The notes beneath the pieces were generated by a model. That model was not told where the DNA came from. It saw only the letters and a program-made list of their open reading frames with translations, and ran no database searches. From assembly GCA_020091685.1 (NCBI GenBank), contig CM034595.1, positions 15,180,525 to 15,244,524 of the forward strand: a stretch of DNA of 64,000 bases. The letters run 5' to 3'. Position numbers and translations under genes: made by a program. Below, piece by piece: positions 36,313-48,599 of this stretch (within the stretch, counting starts at the first letter, position 1; each line of letters opens with the position of its first letter). This DNA is from Lutjanus erythropterus. Taxonomy: Eukaryota > Chordata > Actinopteri > Lutjaniformes > Lutjanidae.

Positions 36313-38938
36313 AACTAGTAAGGTTAGTAGATAGTAAATGCTCATAGAGAGATGGAGGGCTGATCTCTCCTCCAACCAGGACAAAGCAGTGCTGCCGCTA
36401 TGCTTTATCATAATAATCTCCATAATACATACTACATGTATACATAGAAATATATGTACAAAAATGCAACAGTTCTTCTGGAAATCAAAGCATCCTCACA
36501 CGTGTCTCCCTTGAATATTAATTAGCTGTCTCAACTGACCGACATTTAGACTATAGAAAGGATGCACACACCAGATTCTAGGAGTGGATGCTATGATAAT
36601 ATGTGCAGGAGATAATAGAGATTTGTCTCCCTTAAGTGATTTTGCTAAAACATTTATACAGCAGTGGATGTATGATTTTTGCCTCAGTGTGAATATTTTG
36701 ATTAGTCAGGCATCTCATTCACTGGACTAACCCTTAATTGAATAGGCACAGATTTTTTACATATTTTGAAAAATGTATTAACTGCTAACTTTAACATTTT
36801 AAACTTTTTTAAATAGTTTGTGTGTCAGCATTTGAAACATTCTGTTAATTAGCTACTTTCTTTAATGTTTTGCATAAAGAGTTTTAACAACTGGAAAAAA
36901 ACCCTGAAAAAAAAGTTATTCACATACATTTTGAATGTTGGAAACAAATGTAGTCTTTGAATAAACAAGGAATGTGTATAAACTATTCCTGTTTTAATCC
37001 TAGCAAACAGTGAGCATTTTGACCAGCGAGAATGCAAAATCATGTGTACATGATTACACACATTAAAGAGTAAAATAAAGAGTAATAAATATTTTACACT
37101 TTTATATGATTGTATTGTTGTTGGAATGTGATTCTACAGATAATCACATTTAATTGTCAATCTTGATCATCACAATCATTTCAATGGATTTGTGAAGAAC
37201 AAACAGAAACAGGCAGCAGGAAAAAAAAACCTGCCAGCAGTAGTTCTTATTTTGACCAGTGATTAGGTACGTTTTGAAAAGCATTGTTTTTTTTCTTCCA
37301 GTAGGTCAGCATGATAAGAGAAGGCGTAATAAATATGTTAATTCCACTTGATGTTGTTGTCGTCTACAATTAGCTGGAAAAAATGTGCATATATTGGTAT
37401 CAGCATCAGCAATCAGTCAAAATGAGTTGGAAAACGAAGCCTCAGAGGGCAAGGTTGAGCAAAATATATCTACATAGAAAACCTGAATTAATAATAAAGA
37501 TCATATAGAATACCATATATGCAACAAAATGCTGCCTAAAAACTAACAAATAAGACCAATCAGCATTATGTTCTGTAATAAAAAAAAAGACATTCTCCAA
37601 TAAAAAGGTTTTGTAATGGCGGATGCGGAACAACATATATGCAGATTCTGATATAGGCTGATATACTGTGAGGCCAATATCGGGCTGATAATATTGGTCA
37701 GCCGATATGTTGGAGTGGCTCTTTCCACAAGTGTGACGGTGAAAATGAAGCTCAAGTTGAGGACGGAAGAAGAGATGTGTGAGAAGAGAAAAGACAAGTA
37801 AAGCAACAGGTAGAGCAACAGAGAAAGACCTTTGACATAAGACTATCTTAAAATGAGAATTTTTGCCCAGATGTTTCAAGAAATACTTACTTGGCTCCTT
37901 TTTAAATAATATTTATTCAGTCTCACTTCAAGTTTTCCACACAGTCAGGAAAACAATCCAAAGGAAACACTGCTGAGGATGAAAAACCAGCAGCTGAAGC
38001 CTCAGAGGGCGAGGTTGAGCCGCTCGCTGAACAACCACATCATTTTACTTAGAACTGATGTCAGAGCTGGTGGTTAAACAGGGAGGGGCTGCCGGTACAG
38101 TGACACTGGTTATGTGCATGTGGTGTGTATATGTGTGTGTGTATGTGCATTGCATTTAACCAGCACATGTGTTGGGGGATGTGGCAGATGTTGCAGTGGC
38201 AAGGATTAGTGTGTGTGTCTTTAAGTGTGTGCATTAAAAATATCTTTGCCACAGCAGGAAGCCACAGTGGCCAATTACAGTGCAGCATCTGGGCCTGCAC
38301 ACATTTATTAGTGTGTGTGTGTGTGTGTTTGTGTTTGTGTGTGCTTGTGTGTGTGTGTGTGTGTGTGGAGGGGATGGGGAGGTTCAGGCGGAGTTCAGGT
38401 TATTTACATCTTTGCATGTAGAGTTTCAGTAAATGGTGCAGTGTGTGCGTGCATTTGAGTGTTCATGTGTGCGTGTGTGTATGTGTGTGTGTTGAGGCTT
38501 TGTGTCACAGCAGCAGAATCTAAACACACACCATGAAGAAGAAGACAGAACAGGGAAGGAGAATTAGAGGGAATGATTGAAGAGTAAATACAGTGGAGCA
38601 AAGCAGACAATGGCGAGAATGGAAAAGGCACTTTAAGGCAAGAGGAGAATAACAAAATAAAAGCTCATTCATTTCAATTCATTTTCAGTGTGAAACATTG
38701 CCTCTTTTTCTCTCTACAATCTCAAGAAAGAAGGTGTAGAGTGAAAGTGCAACACCAGCAACAGAAGGTACAACTGTACATTTTTAGATTATTGCATATT
38801 TTTTCTGGAGTCAGTGGGAAATTAATTCTGTTCATTTAATTTTGTCTATTTTTTTTATTTAACTACTGTTTACTTGGCTGACTGTTGGATGATTATGAGC
38901 TACTGGTAGGTCTTGCTTCACTTTAATTCCATTTAAAG
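36313..38938. other. spacer, no gene seen
   Basis: It contains imperfect TG blocks at 38109-38150, 38309-38366 and 38446-38492, and a GATAT-rich run near 37645-37710. No exon is supported. Confidence 0.5.
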
Positions 38939-39050
38939 CAGGGGTGTCAAACAAATGGCCCGCAGGCCAGAGCTGGCCTGCCAAAAGGTCCAATCCGGCC
39001 CACTGGAGGACTTTGCAAAGTGCGAAAATTGCATTTTCATTTTCAACTAA
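38939..39050. mobile_element. hAT-like left-end fragment
   Basis: CAGGGGTGTCAAACAAATGG, then CCCGCAGGCCAGAG and AATCCGGCCCAC follow in the order of a common fish hAT terminus. No right end or target duplication is seen. Confidence 0.5.
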
Positions 39051-39158
39051 ACGCACTGCTATTCCTGATTTATATGATTGAAATTGCACTTATTTTTCTT
39101 CAGACATCTGAGACACTTCATCATCTGTTTTATAAACCCCTAACCCTGTGAATGTTTT

Positions 39159-39498
39159 AGGGCTACAACTAATGATTATTTTCATTATTCATTAATCTTT
39201 CGATCACTTTCTCGATTAACCGTTTAGTTTGGTGAAAAATGTTGATCACTGTTTCCCAAAGCCCCAGGTGACATCCTCAAATGCCTTGTTTTGTCCACAA
39301 ACCAAAGAAATTCAGTTTACTATCATAAGGGACTAAAGAAAACAGAAAGTATTCACACTTAAGAAACTGCAGTTTAGCAAATTTGTATATTTTTCCTTAA
39401 AAATGAATAAAAATGATTAATCAAATATCAGAATAGTTGGCAATTCATTTAATAGTTGACAGTTAATTGATAAATCAACTAATTGTTGCATTTCTAGA
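39159..39498 (+). mobile_element. CTACAACTAATGATTA-type MITE, copy 1
   Basis: It begins GGGCTACAACTAATGATTAT and ends with CAACTAATTGTTGCATTTC, so the termini are inverted. Between them are TCCCAAAGCCCCAGGTGACA and TGTTTTGTCCACAAACC blocks of an abundant fish element family. Confidence 0.8.
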
Positions 39499-39784
39499 GC
39501 ATTTTACTTCTTAACACTAAAAAGGGAAACATTTGGTGGTATTGTTATCCATAGTTTATTATGACCCTCTTGAGAGCAAATGACATTTTAGCTGCATGGG
39601 ATAAAAATCTGGACGTCATGATGTCAGAGCACAACAGGAAGACAAATCTAACTGATATTTTCTACTGAAATAAGAATAGCAGGTTAAAGGAAAGAGACTT
39701 CCATCACTAAAGCAGAAAGTTGCATGAGACTCATTCCAAACATTACTTCAGCTGCTGGTGTATTCATCAGTATGAGTTCACTAG

Positions 39785-40800
39785 TGTAAAACTTCCTGAA
39801 AATGAGAATCATTGTCTTTTCTTTTCCTTAGAATGAGCCGTTTATATCTACAGAGGGCGCAGGTCCTCTTCAGTGGAGTAGTGTTTCTACCCAATGTGAT
39901 ATGTTTTTCAACTTCAAATATTTAGTGTCTGAGCAAAAAGCAAAAAGACATGTTGAGGTAATTTTGTATTGATTCAAAACAAATAAACTTTTCTAGTCCA
40001 AAAACAGTAAAAATATTAAGTTGAAGCAATAGCTCTTCAGTCACACAGCCAATTATTTCAAACAAATTTGATTTTCTTTCACATTTTCTGAGTTTGAAAA
40101 GTCAGTTCATCATTTTTGCACAAAGAATTTACAGCTGCAGCTGCTCCTGCTGGAGTTACTTTGTTCCAGCATTGGCAAAAAGACAATGTGAACCTGCTCC
40201 CAGTGAATTTATTTTGTTTTCAAGTGTAAGGAGACTGAATTTAACACTAACCTTCTTCATGGTTCACTGTGTTTTTATTATTGTGAAAACAACCATGACT
40301 TATCTGTAGTGTAGTGTAGTGGAGACACACAAGTTTTCATCATATAAATTTTCCTAAAACTAAAAAACACGGTCACAGGAGCATTTTAACTCTCACACAA
40401 TGCATGCTGCTCATGTTTCTTTAGAAACTTAATGGTTTGATTGAACTCTGTACATTCATTTCAAGTCAAAAGAGTTCAAGTAGAAGAACTCATTTTTATA
40501 GGTTCTGAAACAAAGACAAGAAACTTTAACTTCAGGCCTAATTATTCTGAATAAATAAGTTATATATTTAGTTTAGTTTATTTAGTTGATTCAACTGTAT
40601 TATTGTATGGTTTTGTTTACAGTGAAGTAGCCCAGAATGAACAAACCAAACACTGGCTCTAGTTATGGCCTTTTTTTATTTGCTCAACTTTTACGGACAC
40701 CATAAGTTCTCCTACACACTTTGAAGGGGGGAATGAGACAAGGTGTTAGCAATCTGCAAGTTCAGCGCTGGATGCCACAAAATCCTACACACTGGTACTT
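39785..40800 (-). repeat. dispersed repeat family A, copy 3, split by an insertion
   Basis: The family A blocks appear at 39785-39885 (TTAGAATGAGCC, CTCTTCAGTGGAG) and resume at about 40622 (AGTAGCCCAGAATGAAC, then GAAGGGGGGAATGAGACAAGG). The material between belongs to the CACTG-ended element. Confidence 0.75.
39890..40624. mobile_element. CACTG-ended element, copy 2, nested
   Basis: It shares ordered blocks with 34445-35001 (AGCTCTTCAGTCACAC, GATTGAACTCTG, ATAGGTTCTGAAA) and ends in TTTACAGTG. The left terminus has decayed, so that edge is approximate. Confidence 0.65.
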
Positions 40801-41664
40801 TAAATCAGTTATAGTTATGGTTACAGACTTCATCTCCACTTTTCTACACTCTTACTCCGGAGTGTAATTCAGTTATCAAAAGATGGACAAAATGCACAAT
40901 AATCAAACTTAAAGACGAATGATTTTACTGATAGCATTATTTTAGCACGTTATGTTAACATGAATAGGCCAAGTGACATCTTTGTCACTGTTAGTAATTA
41001 TTATTATCTTTAGTTAAATGCTAAAAAATCATATATAAGGCCAAGGGGATGAGCGTGTGTGTGTGTGTGTGCAAACCTACGCAGAAAAACAAAAAAGGGA
41101 AGCAACCATTTCCCACCTGTGTGCTTCTAGGTCTTTTCTTGCATTTCCAGGAATTAAAGAAGAAAATTTTAATTGAGCTGCTGAGACAATGAAACATAAT
41201 AATTACTTTGAAGAATCTAAGAAAGCAGCTACTACAGGAGGTTACTGCTGAGTGGAAAAGCCAATTGTATTGCTACTAATTATGATTAGGACAATGCAAG
41301 ATCATACTGGTTACCAGATACTCATTGATATGATCCATCCCACTAATACCTGTACGCTCATCGGTGATGATGAGTTATGATTTATTGTACTAAAAAGGGT
41401 TTCCGGCAATTCACTGATACATTTATTAATCTACTGTTCCTGCAACATCTGATGAAAATATCAAAGCTTTGGGTCATTTTCAAATCTCCATCCACCTCTT
41501 TATATCTTTAAACATGAAAATTTAACTCCAGTCAACCAAAATAATCCAATTCATGCAGCCAGTTCATTGAACACATGCTACATGTGATTAATAGTGAACT
41601 GAAGTCTAACTGTGTTGTTATAAAGGATACTGTGGGGAAAAATAATGACATCAGATGATTGGAG

Positions 41665-42003
41665 TAGAGCTGCAATGATAAATCTATTAATCAATAATGA
41701 ATCAATTATTAATTTTATTGTCAACTATTTTGATAATAGATTAACGTGCCGGGGGAAAAAAAAAAGAAAATGCCCACATTCTCCTTCAACTTTGTCAGCG
41801 TGAATATTTTCTGTTTTTTACTTCTTTATGATAATAAACTGAATATATTTGAGCTGTGCACAAAACAAGACATTTGAAGATGTCATCTTTTTGCCATCAT
41901 GAGCTTTTGGAAAAAATGATCAATGTTGTTCACCATTTGCTAACATTTTTTAGTCCAAATAGCTATTAGAATAATTGAAAATGAAAACCATTGTTATAGC
42001 TAC
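41665..42003 (-). mobile_element. CTACAACTAATGATTA-type MITE, copy 2
   Basis: In the opposite orientation to the copy at 39159: AGAGCTGCAATGATAAATC at the left, TGTTATAGCTACA at the right. The middle holds ACAAAACAAGACATTTGAAG and GATGTCATCTT, the complements of blocks in copy 1. Confidence 0.75.
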
Positions 42004-42306
42004 ATCCTGAGATCGGAGATGTGAAAAGAAGTCATTACAGAAGATGCAGCAGGAAGAAAAGGAGAAGAGAGGAGTGGTAGAGGAAGATGGAGATTGTATT
42101 CAATGAGTAAAAGAGCCCTCAAATAACTTTGGAGCAACTCCAATCGACCGTGTCATCAATCAAGCTTTTCCCGTGTGTGTGGCTGAGGAGAGCGTCCACT
42201 CTAATGTGAGCACATCGACAAGTGGCTTCCATTATTCATACGCTCAGTGCAGATACTGTGTTGGCAGCACTTTTTGTAGAGCAGCACATCTTCGTTAAGA
42301 GGCTTG

Positions 42307-42309
<3 letters not shown>

Positions 42310-42356
<47 letters not shown>
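42310..42356. repeat. (TG)n microsatellite
   Basis: A pure run of about 47 bases. Confidence 0.97.
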
Positions 42357-42358
<2 letters not shown>

Positions 42359-42359
42359 A

Positions 42360-44689
42360 AAGTGTAGGACTCTAGGAGCACTTTTTTGGACACACATGAC
42401 ATGTAATACATTTTTCTTTACTCATTCTTCAAAGTAGAAACACAGACATCCAGGTATGTAACAGACCAGCTTGTTAAGTTAGTTGTTAAGTTATTAATTC
42501 ATGCTAATATCAGCAATTATATTAATTACATTTACAAACTAAATTAACACTCAGGTTACTAAAGAACTACTTTTCCCAAAACCACACTACCAGGTTGTTA
42601 AGTAGCTGTGTTATACTTTGGGTTTCAGCAAATAATTGATAACTAATTGGACAGTTTTCTCCTGACTTGCCTTAAATCTAACATGCATTAATGCAAACTG
42701 TTGATTTCAAAGTATCAGATTATTAAATATGTCTGACTTAAAGCAATTGTGTTCATCTTTTTGTTATCTTGATCTGGGGGGAAAAAAAGTAATTCATTAG
42801 TGTGTTACCAGTTGAAATATTTTTTTAAGTTGGTCCAACAGTTCTCTTTCCAACAATTTTCCTTTTCAGTGCAAAACACCATCTTACAATGAACTCTATT
42901 TTGGAACTTATGAAAATATAATAATAAAAATAAAATCAATCATAAAAGCCACCATCATGTACAACAGAATATTCCACACAACATTTGTACAACAGAGCAG
43001 GGTTTCCTATAATTAAAAGTCTTTTTTTTTTCTTTTCATTGACTTTAGTAAGGAATCATACAATTAACCTTCCAAACAAAAAAACACGTGTAACATAGAC
43101 TACATCTGACAAAGGGAATTCCTAAATGAGTAGAATCTAAAACTTTCTGAAGGTGATCACGCTCAATCTGTCAAAAAAATAATTAACAATGTGCTTTGAC
43201 ATGAGTAAATGACATTGAGATTGTGTTTCCATTTTTAATTAATTGAATGAAAGTGAAATGACCCCCGTCCTGCTGTGATAATTAGCTGTTAGACAGCTTA
43301 TATATAAAATTTATTGGTCTCAAAAAGAGACTAATGTCTCTGGGTGCAGGCTGCATATCCCATATACAGAAATGCTGCAGCTGACCATTTGTTTTTCTTA
43401 TTGTATTGGCCACATGCAGCCACTGATGAGCACATGGAAGTCAGGAAAAGCTGGCTTGTTGGTTCAGTAAGAGGAGAGTAATGCAGAGTATAGATTGCTG
43501 CAGTGGATATATTGCTGTACAGAGCAGAATGTGCTCATCAGGGCAGAATTAGTCTATTAGGCAGCATAAAGAATGTAAAATATCCAGTCAGATAATGCGT
43601 GGTCCAGACTATTGACTGCAGCACCACAAAACATCTCAATGTGAAGGTTACTGGTCTAGTTTGTTAGGATATGCTGAGGAGGAGGAAGAATGGTTTCAGT
43701 TTAACTCAAAAAGCTTCTTGGCTTCTCTGACATTTGATTTTTTCTTTTTTTGTAATAAGACTAATAATAAGAATTTATAGTCACCTGGTTGATTCAATCT
43801 GTCCAATCAGAGTTAAAGCTATTCGATTTGCGTCTTGGGGGGATCTGCTGCTGGGGGCGAGAAAAACATAAGCTCTGATTAAATTCAGGTGCAAATGAAA
43901 TTAAAATCTTTTTCATTATATAAAGGTTAATGTTTATCAGTGTATACATGGGAATACTTTTATTCTCTCTGTTCTAATCTTTTCTACTCCATGAGGAAAA
44001 AGGAACAAGACCACAATCAGCTCAGATGTGCGCAGTTAGCCTATAATAGTCCTTGCAATTCAGTCATCCAAGTTCCTGCTTAACGCAGGCAGGCCTGATG
44101 CACACGTGCTTCTGTTGAGAGTCAGCACTCAGGTTGAATCAGCTGTGCCGTCATGATCATAGTGCTGCCTTCTCCTTATTAACTACAGAATAAATAAAGA
44201 ATACGGATAAAACAACAATTTACATGCCCTCAGTGGCCAGTTAATCAACCCAGGGCCTCTTATTGGCCTCAGCCTTGCATCTTTTGTCCCTGCACGCCGC
44301 TGTTTCCTCTTACTGTTTGTCCATGTGTAACTACTGCCCCCCAGTGGTCAAAGCTACTCACTGCCTCCACAGCTGCACTGCAGCAGGGACATGCCTTTGT
44401 TAGAATACAGGGTTTTAGTTTGTTCAAAAATCTTTCTCGTCTCTCACTGATCAGCAAAATGTCCTTCTTAAAACCCCCATCTGCTCAATTTTTGTTTGTC
44501 TATTTGTTTGTTTTTGATTCACTTATATGTTTGACCTTGACTGTACAGAATACTGCAAAGGGATAGAGCTTGACACCAGAAGGCTATTTTCACACTCATC
44601 CACTCACCTTGTTTAATGCACAACACAGTTGTTCATCTCAAGTGGTTACTTACACAAGAGTGATGTGGATTTGTAAAGGATGAGTATGT
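42360..44689. other. spacer, possible non-coding regulatory sequence
   Basis: No exon is seen. The stretch 43215-43320 (TTTTTAATTAATTGAATGAAAG, here in part, then GTGATAATTAGCTGTTAGAC) is non-repetitive and rich in TAATTA-type motifs. Confidence 0.35.
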
Positions 44690-45000
44690 ATGATTTGTGG
44701 GAATGTACTGGCAGAAAATAGAAATCTAATATAATATTCATAAGTGTGTTTTCATTAGTGGATAATCACCTGAAAATAAGAATCATTGTGGTTTTATAAA
44801 GGGTGTCCTCTTCCACAGAATCCACACTGTTGTACTTGTATGTTCCTACAGTAACCCAGACAAACCAAACATGGCTTGTAGATATGACTTTTTGCATTCC
44901 TTCAAGCTTGGAAGCTGAGAATGTGAAGGGTTATTTAGTTGGTTGCAATCTGCAGTGATCACCACTGGATGCCACTAAATTATACACACTAAACCAGTGC
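44690..45000 (-). repeat. dispersed repeat family A, copy 4
   Basis: Blocks GATAATCACCTGAAAATAAG, CTCTTCCACAGAATCCACAC, CAGTAACCCAGAC and GCAATCTGCAGTGATCACCA follow in family order. Confidence 0.75.
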
Positions 45001-46639
45001 ACTCACTCTGAGAATGGACTAGGAGATGTTTTGTATCTAGTTGGATCGAACATATAGTATATGCTTAGATTCCTGAACTTTTTGTGGAATAATCGTATAA
45101 GACACAAATCAATATTCAAGGTAGAAGTCATCTTTAAATTGATCTCCACTGCTTTCAGTTAATTTCACTGAAACAGCAAGATTTACAGGTTGAAACATGG
45201 GATACATCACAATGTTTGTTTTTTTTTCATGCCAAAGTCATATTATTGTTAACAGACATGCTGCTGTGAGTGGGATTTCTTTCTTCTTTTTTGTTTTAAC
45301 GTTCCTTGCTGGTGTCTTCAGAGATGCTTCTGACTGTCTGAAGGAACAGAAACAGTAAGGACACCAAATATACAAAGTTACACACAGAGCATATATAATC
45401 TATTGTAGTTCATTCATAACAAAACAAAAAATATATTATTAAAATGAACAAAAACAGATATCATTTTTATTTGATTTCATAAATTGTTTTTTGTGCACTG
45501 CAGGGAAAAATCAATCAAACTGGTGTTGGTTTATTTATTTTAAGAGCGGTATTTATCTGTTTTTGCAAATAAACTTTTCAAACCATTTCCATATTTGTCT
45601 TGTTTTTGATCCTTTTTTTTTGTATGTTTCTAATTTTCTTATTTTTTTCAGCAGCTCTCTGTCTATTAGCTATCGAAGCATCCTTAAATGCACCACAAAA
45701 ATAAATTGTTCATTGTGTTGGATTACCTAACTCAAGCGAGACTGAATCTCTGCAAATTGATTTTTGCAGCATATCAACCTAACTGTAGTTAAGTGGCTCA
45801 AACATCACAGCTCCCTCACACCACCTCTTCCTCCTGCTTATCAGCATCATTTCAGTTGCAGAACTCGCATAATCAGTGTTTCTGCTCCTCTTACAACCTT
45901 AAGTTGTGAATCAGAGTTATTATCATTTTGTATTTTTCATTAGTTTTATTTTTTATTACATTTATTTAAAATTTTTGTTTTCAATTCAGTTTAGTTTCAG
46001 TTAGCTTCCACAGTGGTTTTGCTCATTCTCATAATTCATTCATTATTATAATATGGGGGAGTTTGTCAGGGGTAAGATTTAAGGATTTCAGAACAGGTAT
46101 TACAGTACAAACACACATATGCACCTCTGTCTCCTCATGCTGACAACAAGTAGATATTTTGATTCTATTTCAGTAAGCTTTGCGAGAACGCTATTGTTTC
46201 AGTTAAATGTTTTCCTTCCTAAGTCCTCAGTTTTTTTTATTTATTTATTTTTTTTATTTCCATTAATTGAAATATTCTTTTTCACACCTGTTCTTTTTTA
46301 GTTGTTGTAGTTTTAGTTTACTACCTCTGAAGGGACTGTCATCTCCATTTCCCTCCTATCTATTGTCACTTCTGCCCCAGTTCAAATGTGTAATGTAGCA
46401 TGATGGTTCATGACCACACAATAAAAGAATGAAAAAAGCAGCGACAGAACAATGGCAACACCCTGTCTTTCTTTCTAACTTTTATCTTTTTTAGTACCAA
46501 ATTGCTTCTCCTCTGTAAAATTGTAAATTTTTTTAAAAAGCCAACAGTGGAAGAAGTCCTATTTTCTCGAGTCAGTGATTTTTAAATGAGGGCGAATGAC
46601 ACTTAAATGTTTGTATCTGGGATTACTGTAAATTTGTGA
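45001..46639. other. T-rich spacer upstream of cmtm8
   Basis: No exon is seen. The tract 45600-46320 is strongly T-rich on the plus strand. Confidence 0.5.
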
Positions 46640-46760
46640 GCTGATATACAGTATTTATCAGTTCAAGGGGGTGGGGGTGTCCTTGTCAGAGTCCGGGACA
46701 GGAACCCAACTTCCTCTGAAACAGCGACAACTTGACTGAAAGCCCACAGACTGTCAGACC
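46640..46760 (+). promoter_or_regulatory. putative cmtm8 promoter and 5' UTR
   Basis: The stretch just before the start codon is richer in G+C than the surrounding AT-rich spacer. It has a GC-box-like run of GGGGGTGGGGGTG at about 46668-46680 and an ETS-like TTCCTC at about 46711. No TATA box is visible. The transcription start and any upstream non-coding exon are not resolved. Confidence 0.4.
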
Positions 46761-48522
46761 ATGGACAGAAACGCTGTGGCGTCGGCCCGCAGGACTCCCT
46801 CGGTGCCAGAATGCAACATCTCGACCTCCACCCTGGCCTTCGACCAGCACTTCACCACAACTCCCAAAGGAATACTGCTCCTGGCTGAGATAGTAAGTGT
46901 GGATATGGATTTTAACACGTTTGAAAACTGTGTCATTACAAGATGTCCACTAGCTCTGAAATGTCTTCACCACAACAGAGCTAATGACAACAAGGTGCTA
47001 CTGGATCAACTGCTTAATTTAATAAGCATGTCAGGGAGTGGCAATAGTTTGAATGTTTATGAGAGACATTGTTATTCTCTCACCAGGTGATGCAGAAATA
47101 CACACACACACCCAAGGACAACTTGATCTGTTTCTTGTCCACAGCAGAACACACATGGCAGGTTTTGTGTTAGAATAAAACATTAATAAATACCTTGTAT
47201 TAATAACAATGTATTAATAACTGCATTTTTTTTTTAAATCAAATTGATCTGAAATTCATGACAGTAATAGAAGCATAAATTATTTTTTGTGGTATTTCTT
47301 TGTTTAACAGAGTTTCAGAGTTACGAAAAACTAAGAATGATTTTTCTTTGAAAATAGGAAGGACCGAACCCAGAGAGCAAATCAACTCTTCCTCCTTCCT
47401 CTCCCTCATTGTGTCTCTTCCTTTCTAAATCAGATGAGAGAAAAAGTCGTGACAGTCGTTCTGTAAATACAGTCTGGCTGGCTGCCATGCAGAAACCACA
47501 GTTGGTGTAATCAGACTGCAAACAATTGCAACAAGTCTGAAGTATATAACAGATTAAGGGCACATACAATATATTTGTCAAACCTGAAGTCATATATACA
47601 TGACATAATAAAACGATGAAAATTACTTCTGGAGAACACTACATTTAAGATTTTGGATTTAAATCAATGTGACAGGTTGGTGCCCTGAAACAGCTCATTT
47701 ACTTGGATATCAAACTGTTAACCTGCAAGAGGTTTCATTCGAAAAGAAACCAACCCTGCTTGAAGTCGTGTTTCAGACCAGAAAATGTTTTCTTCCTGTG
47801 ATATGAAACATCCAGCAGGAATCTTTTGTTGTGGAACAGGAAGGGAGGGTTTGGATTAATGTTGGAAGGAAAGAGATTTAGTAACTCACCATAACACTTG
47901 GATTCAGAGGAGATGTGGCATGCTGAGTGTTGAGGAAGTTGGAAATTACTCATGGAACGACAAATGACTTGATCAGTGAGGCTTTTAAAACAAGAGTGAC
48001 TTGAAACACTACTTTTTGTTGTGGTTTTCAGTTTGGTTTGTTTCAATTTTTCATGTCCTGTATTGACATCCTTTTTAGAATTAAGTGGTGAAAACAATCA
48101 CTGTTTGTAACTTCAATGTAAAAAAAAACCTGACTGAGCTATGTTCTTTCTATTAGAAAGAAAATACTGTAGTTCTACATGAAACTTTTTTTTTTGCCTT
48201 GAGCACAACAAGCTGAGTATCATCAAGTTCCAGATGGAAGACATCTCTATGGTTGATATCTTCAAAACTTTCTAGATGGACAAATAGCACTGCAGGGTAA
48301 GAGGAAAAACATGTACTTTTGATTTTTTGTTGCCCTACTCTCCTCCAGGTGTGTGGCATGTTGGTGTGGATTCTGATTGGGGGTACAGACTATTTTCATC
48401 TGGCTGCTCTCTGCTGGGTGATGTTTGTTGCCGTCTTGTGCTGGATTCTGGCTGTTTTCCTGTTTATAATTTACCTCACTGGAGCCCACCACAGGATACC
48501 ACAGGTCCCCTGGACTACACTG

Positions 48523-48599
<77 letters not shown>

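Noticed and set aside
37442-37879. Minus-strand frame of 145 codons with hydrophobic stretches
   Set aside because: AT-rich sequence gives Phe/Leu/Ile-rich translations by chance. It overlaps a GATAT-rich repeat-like segment and matches no family I recognise.
39159-39250. Possible 8-bp target duplication around the CTACAACTAATGATTA element
   Set aside because: The flanks on the two sides do not match over 8 bases, so only the inverted ends are claimed.
46754-46936. Minus-strand frame of 60 codons opposite cmtm8 exon 1
   Set aside because: It is the antisense shadow of a well-supported plus-strand exon.
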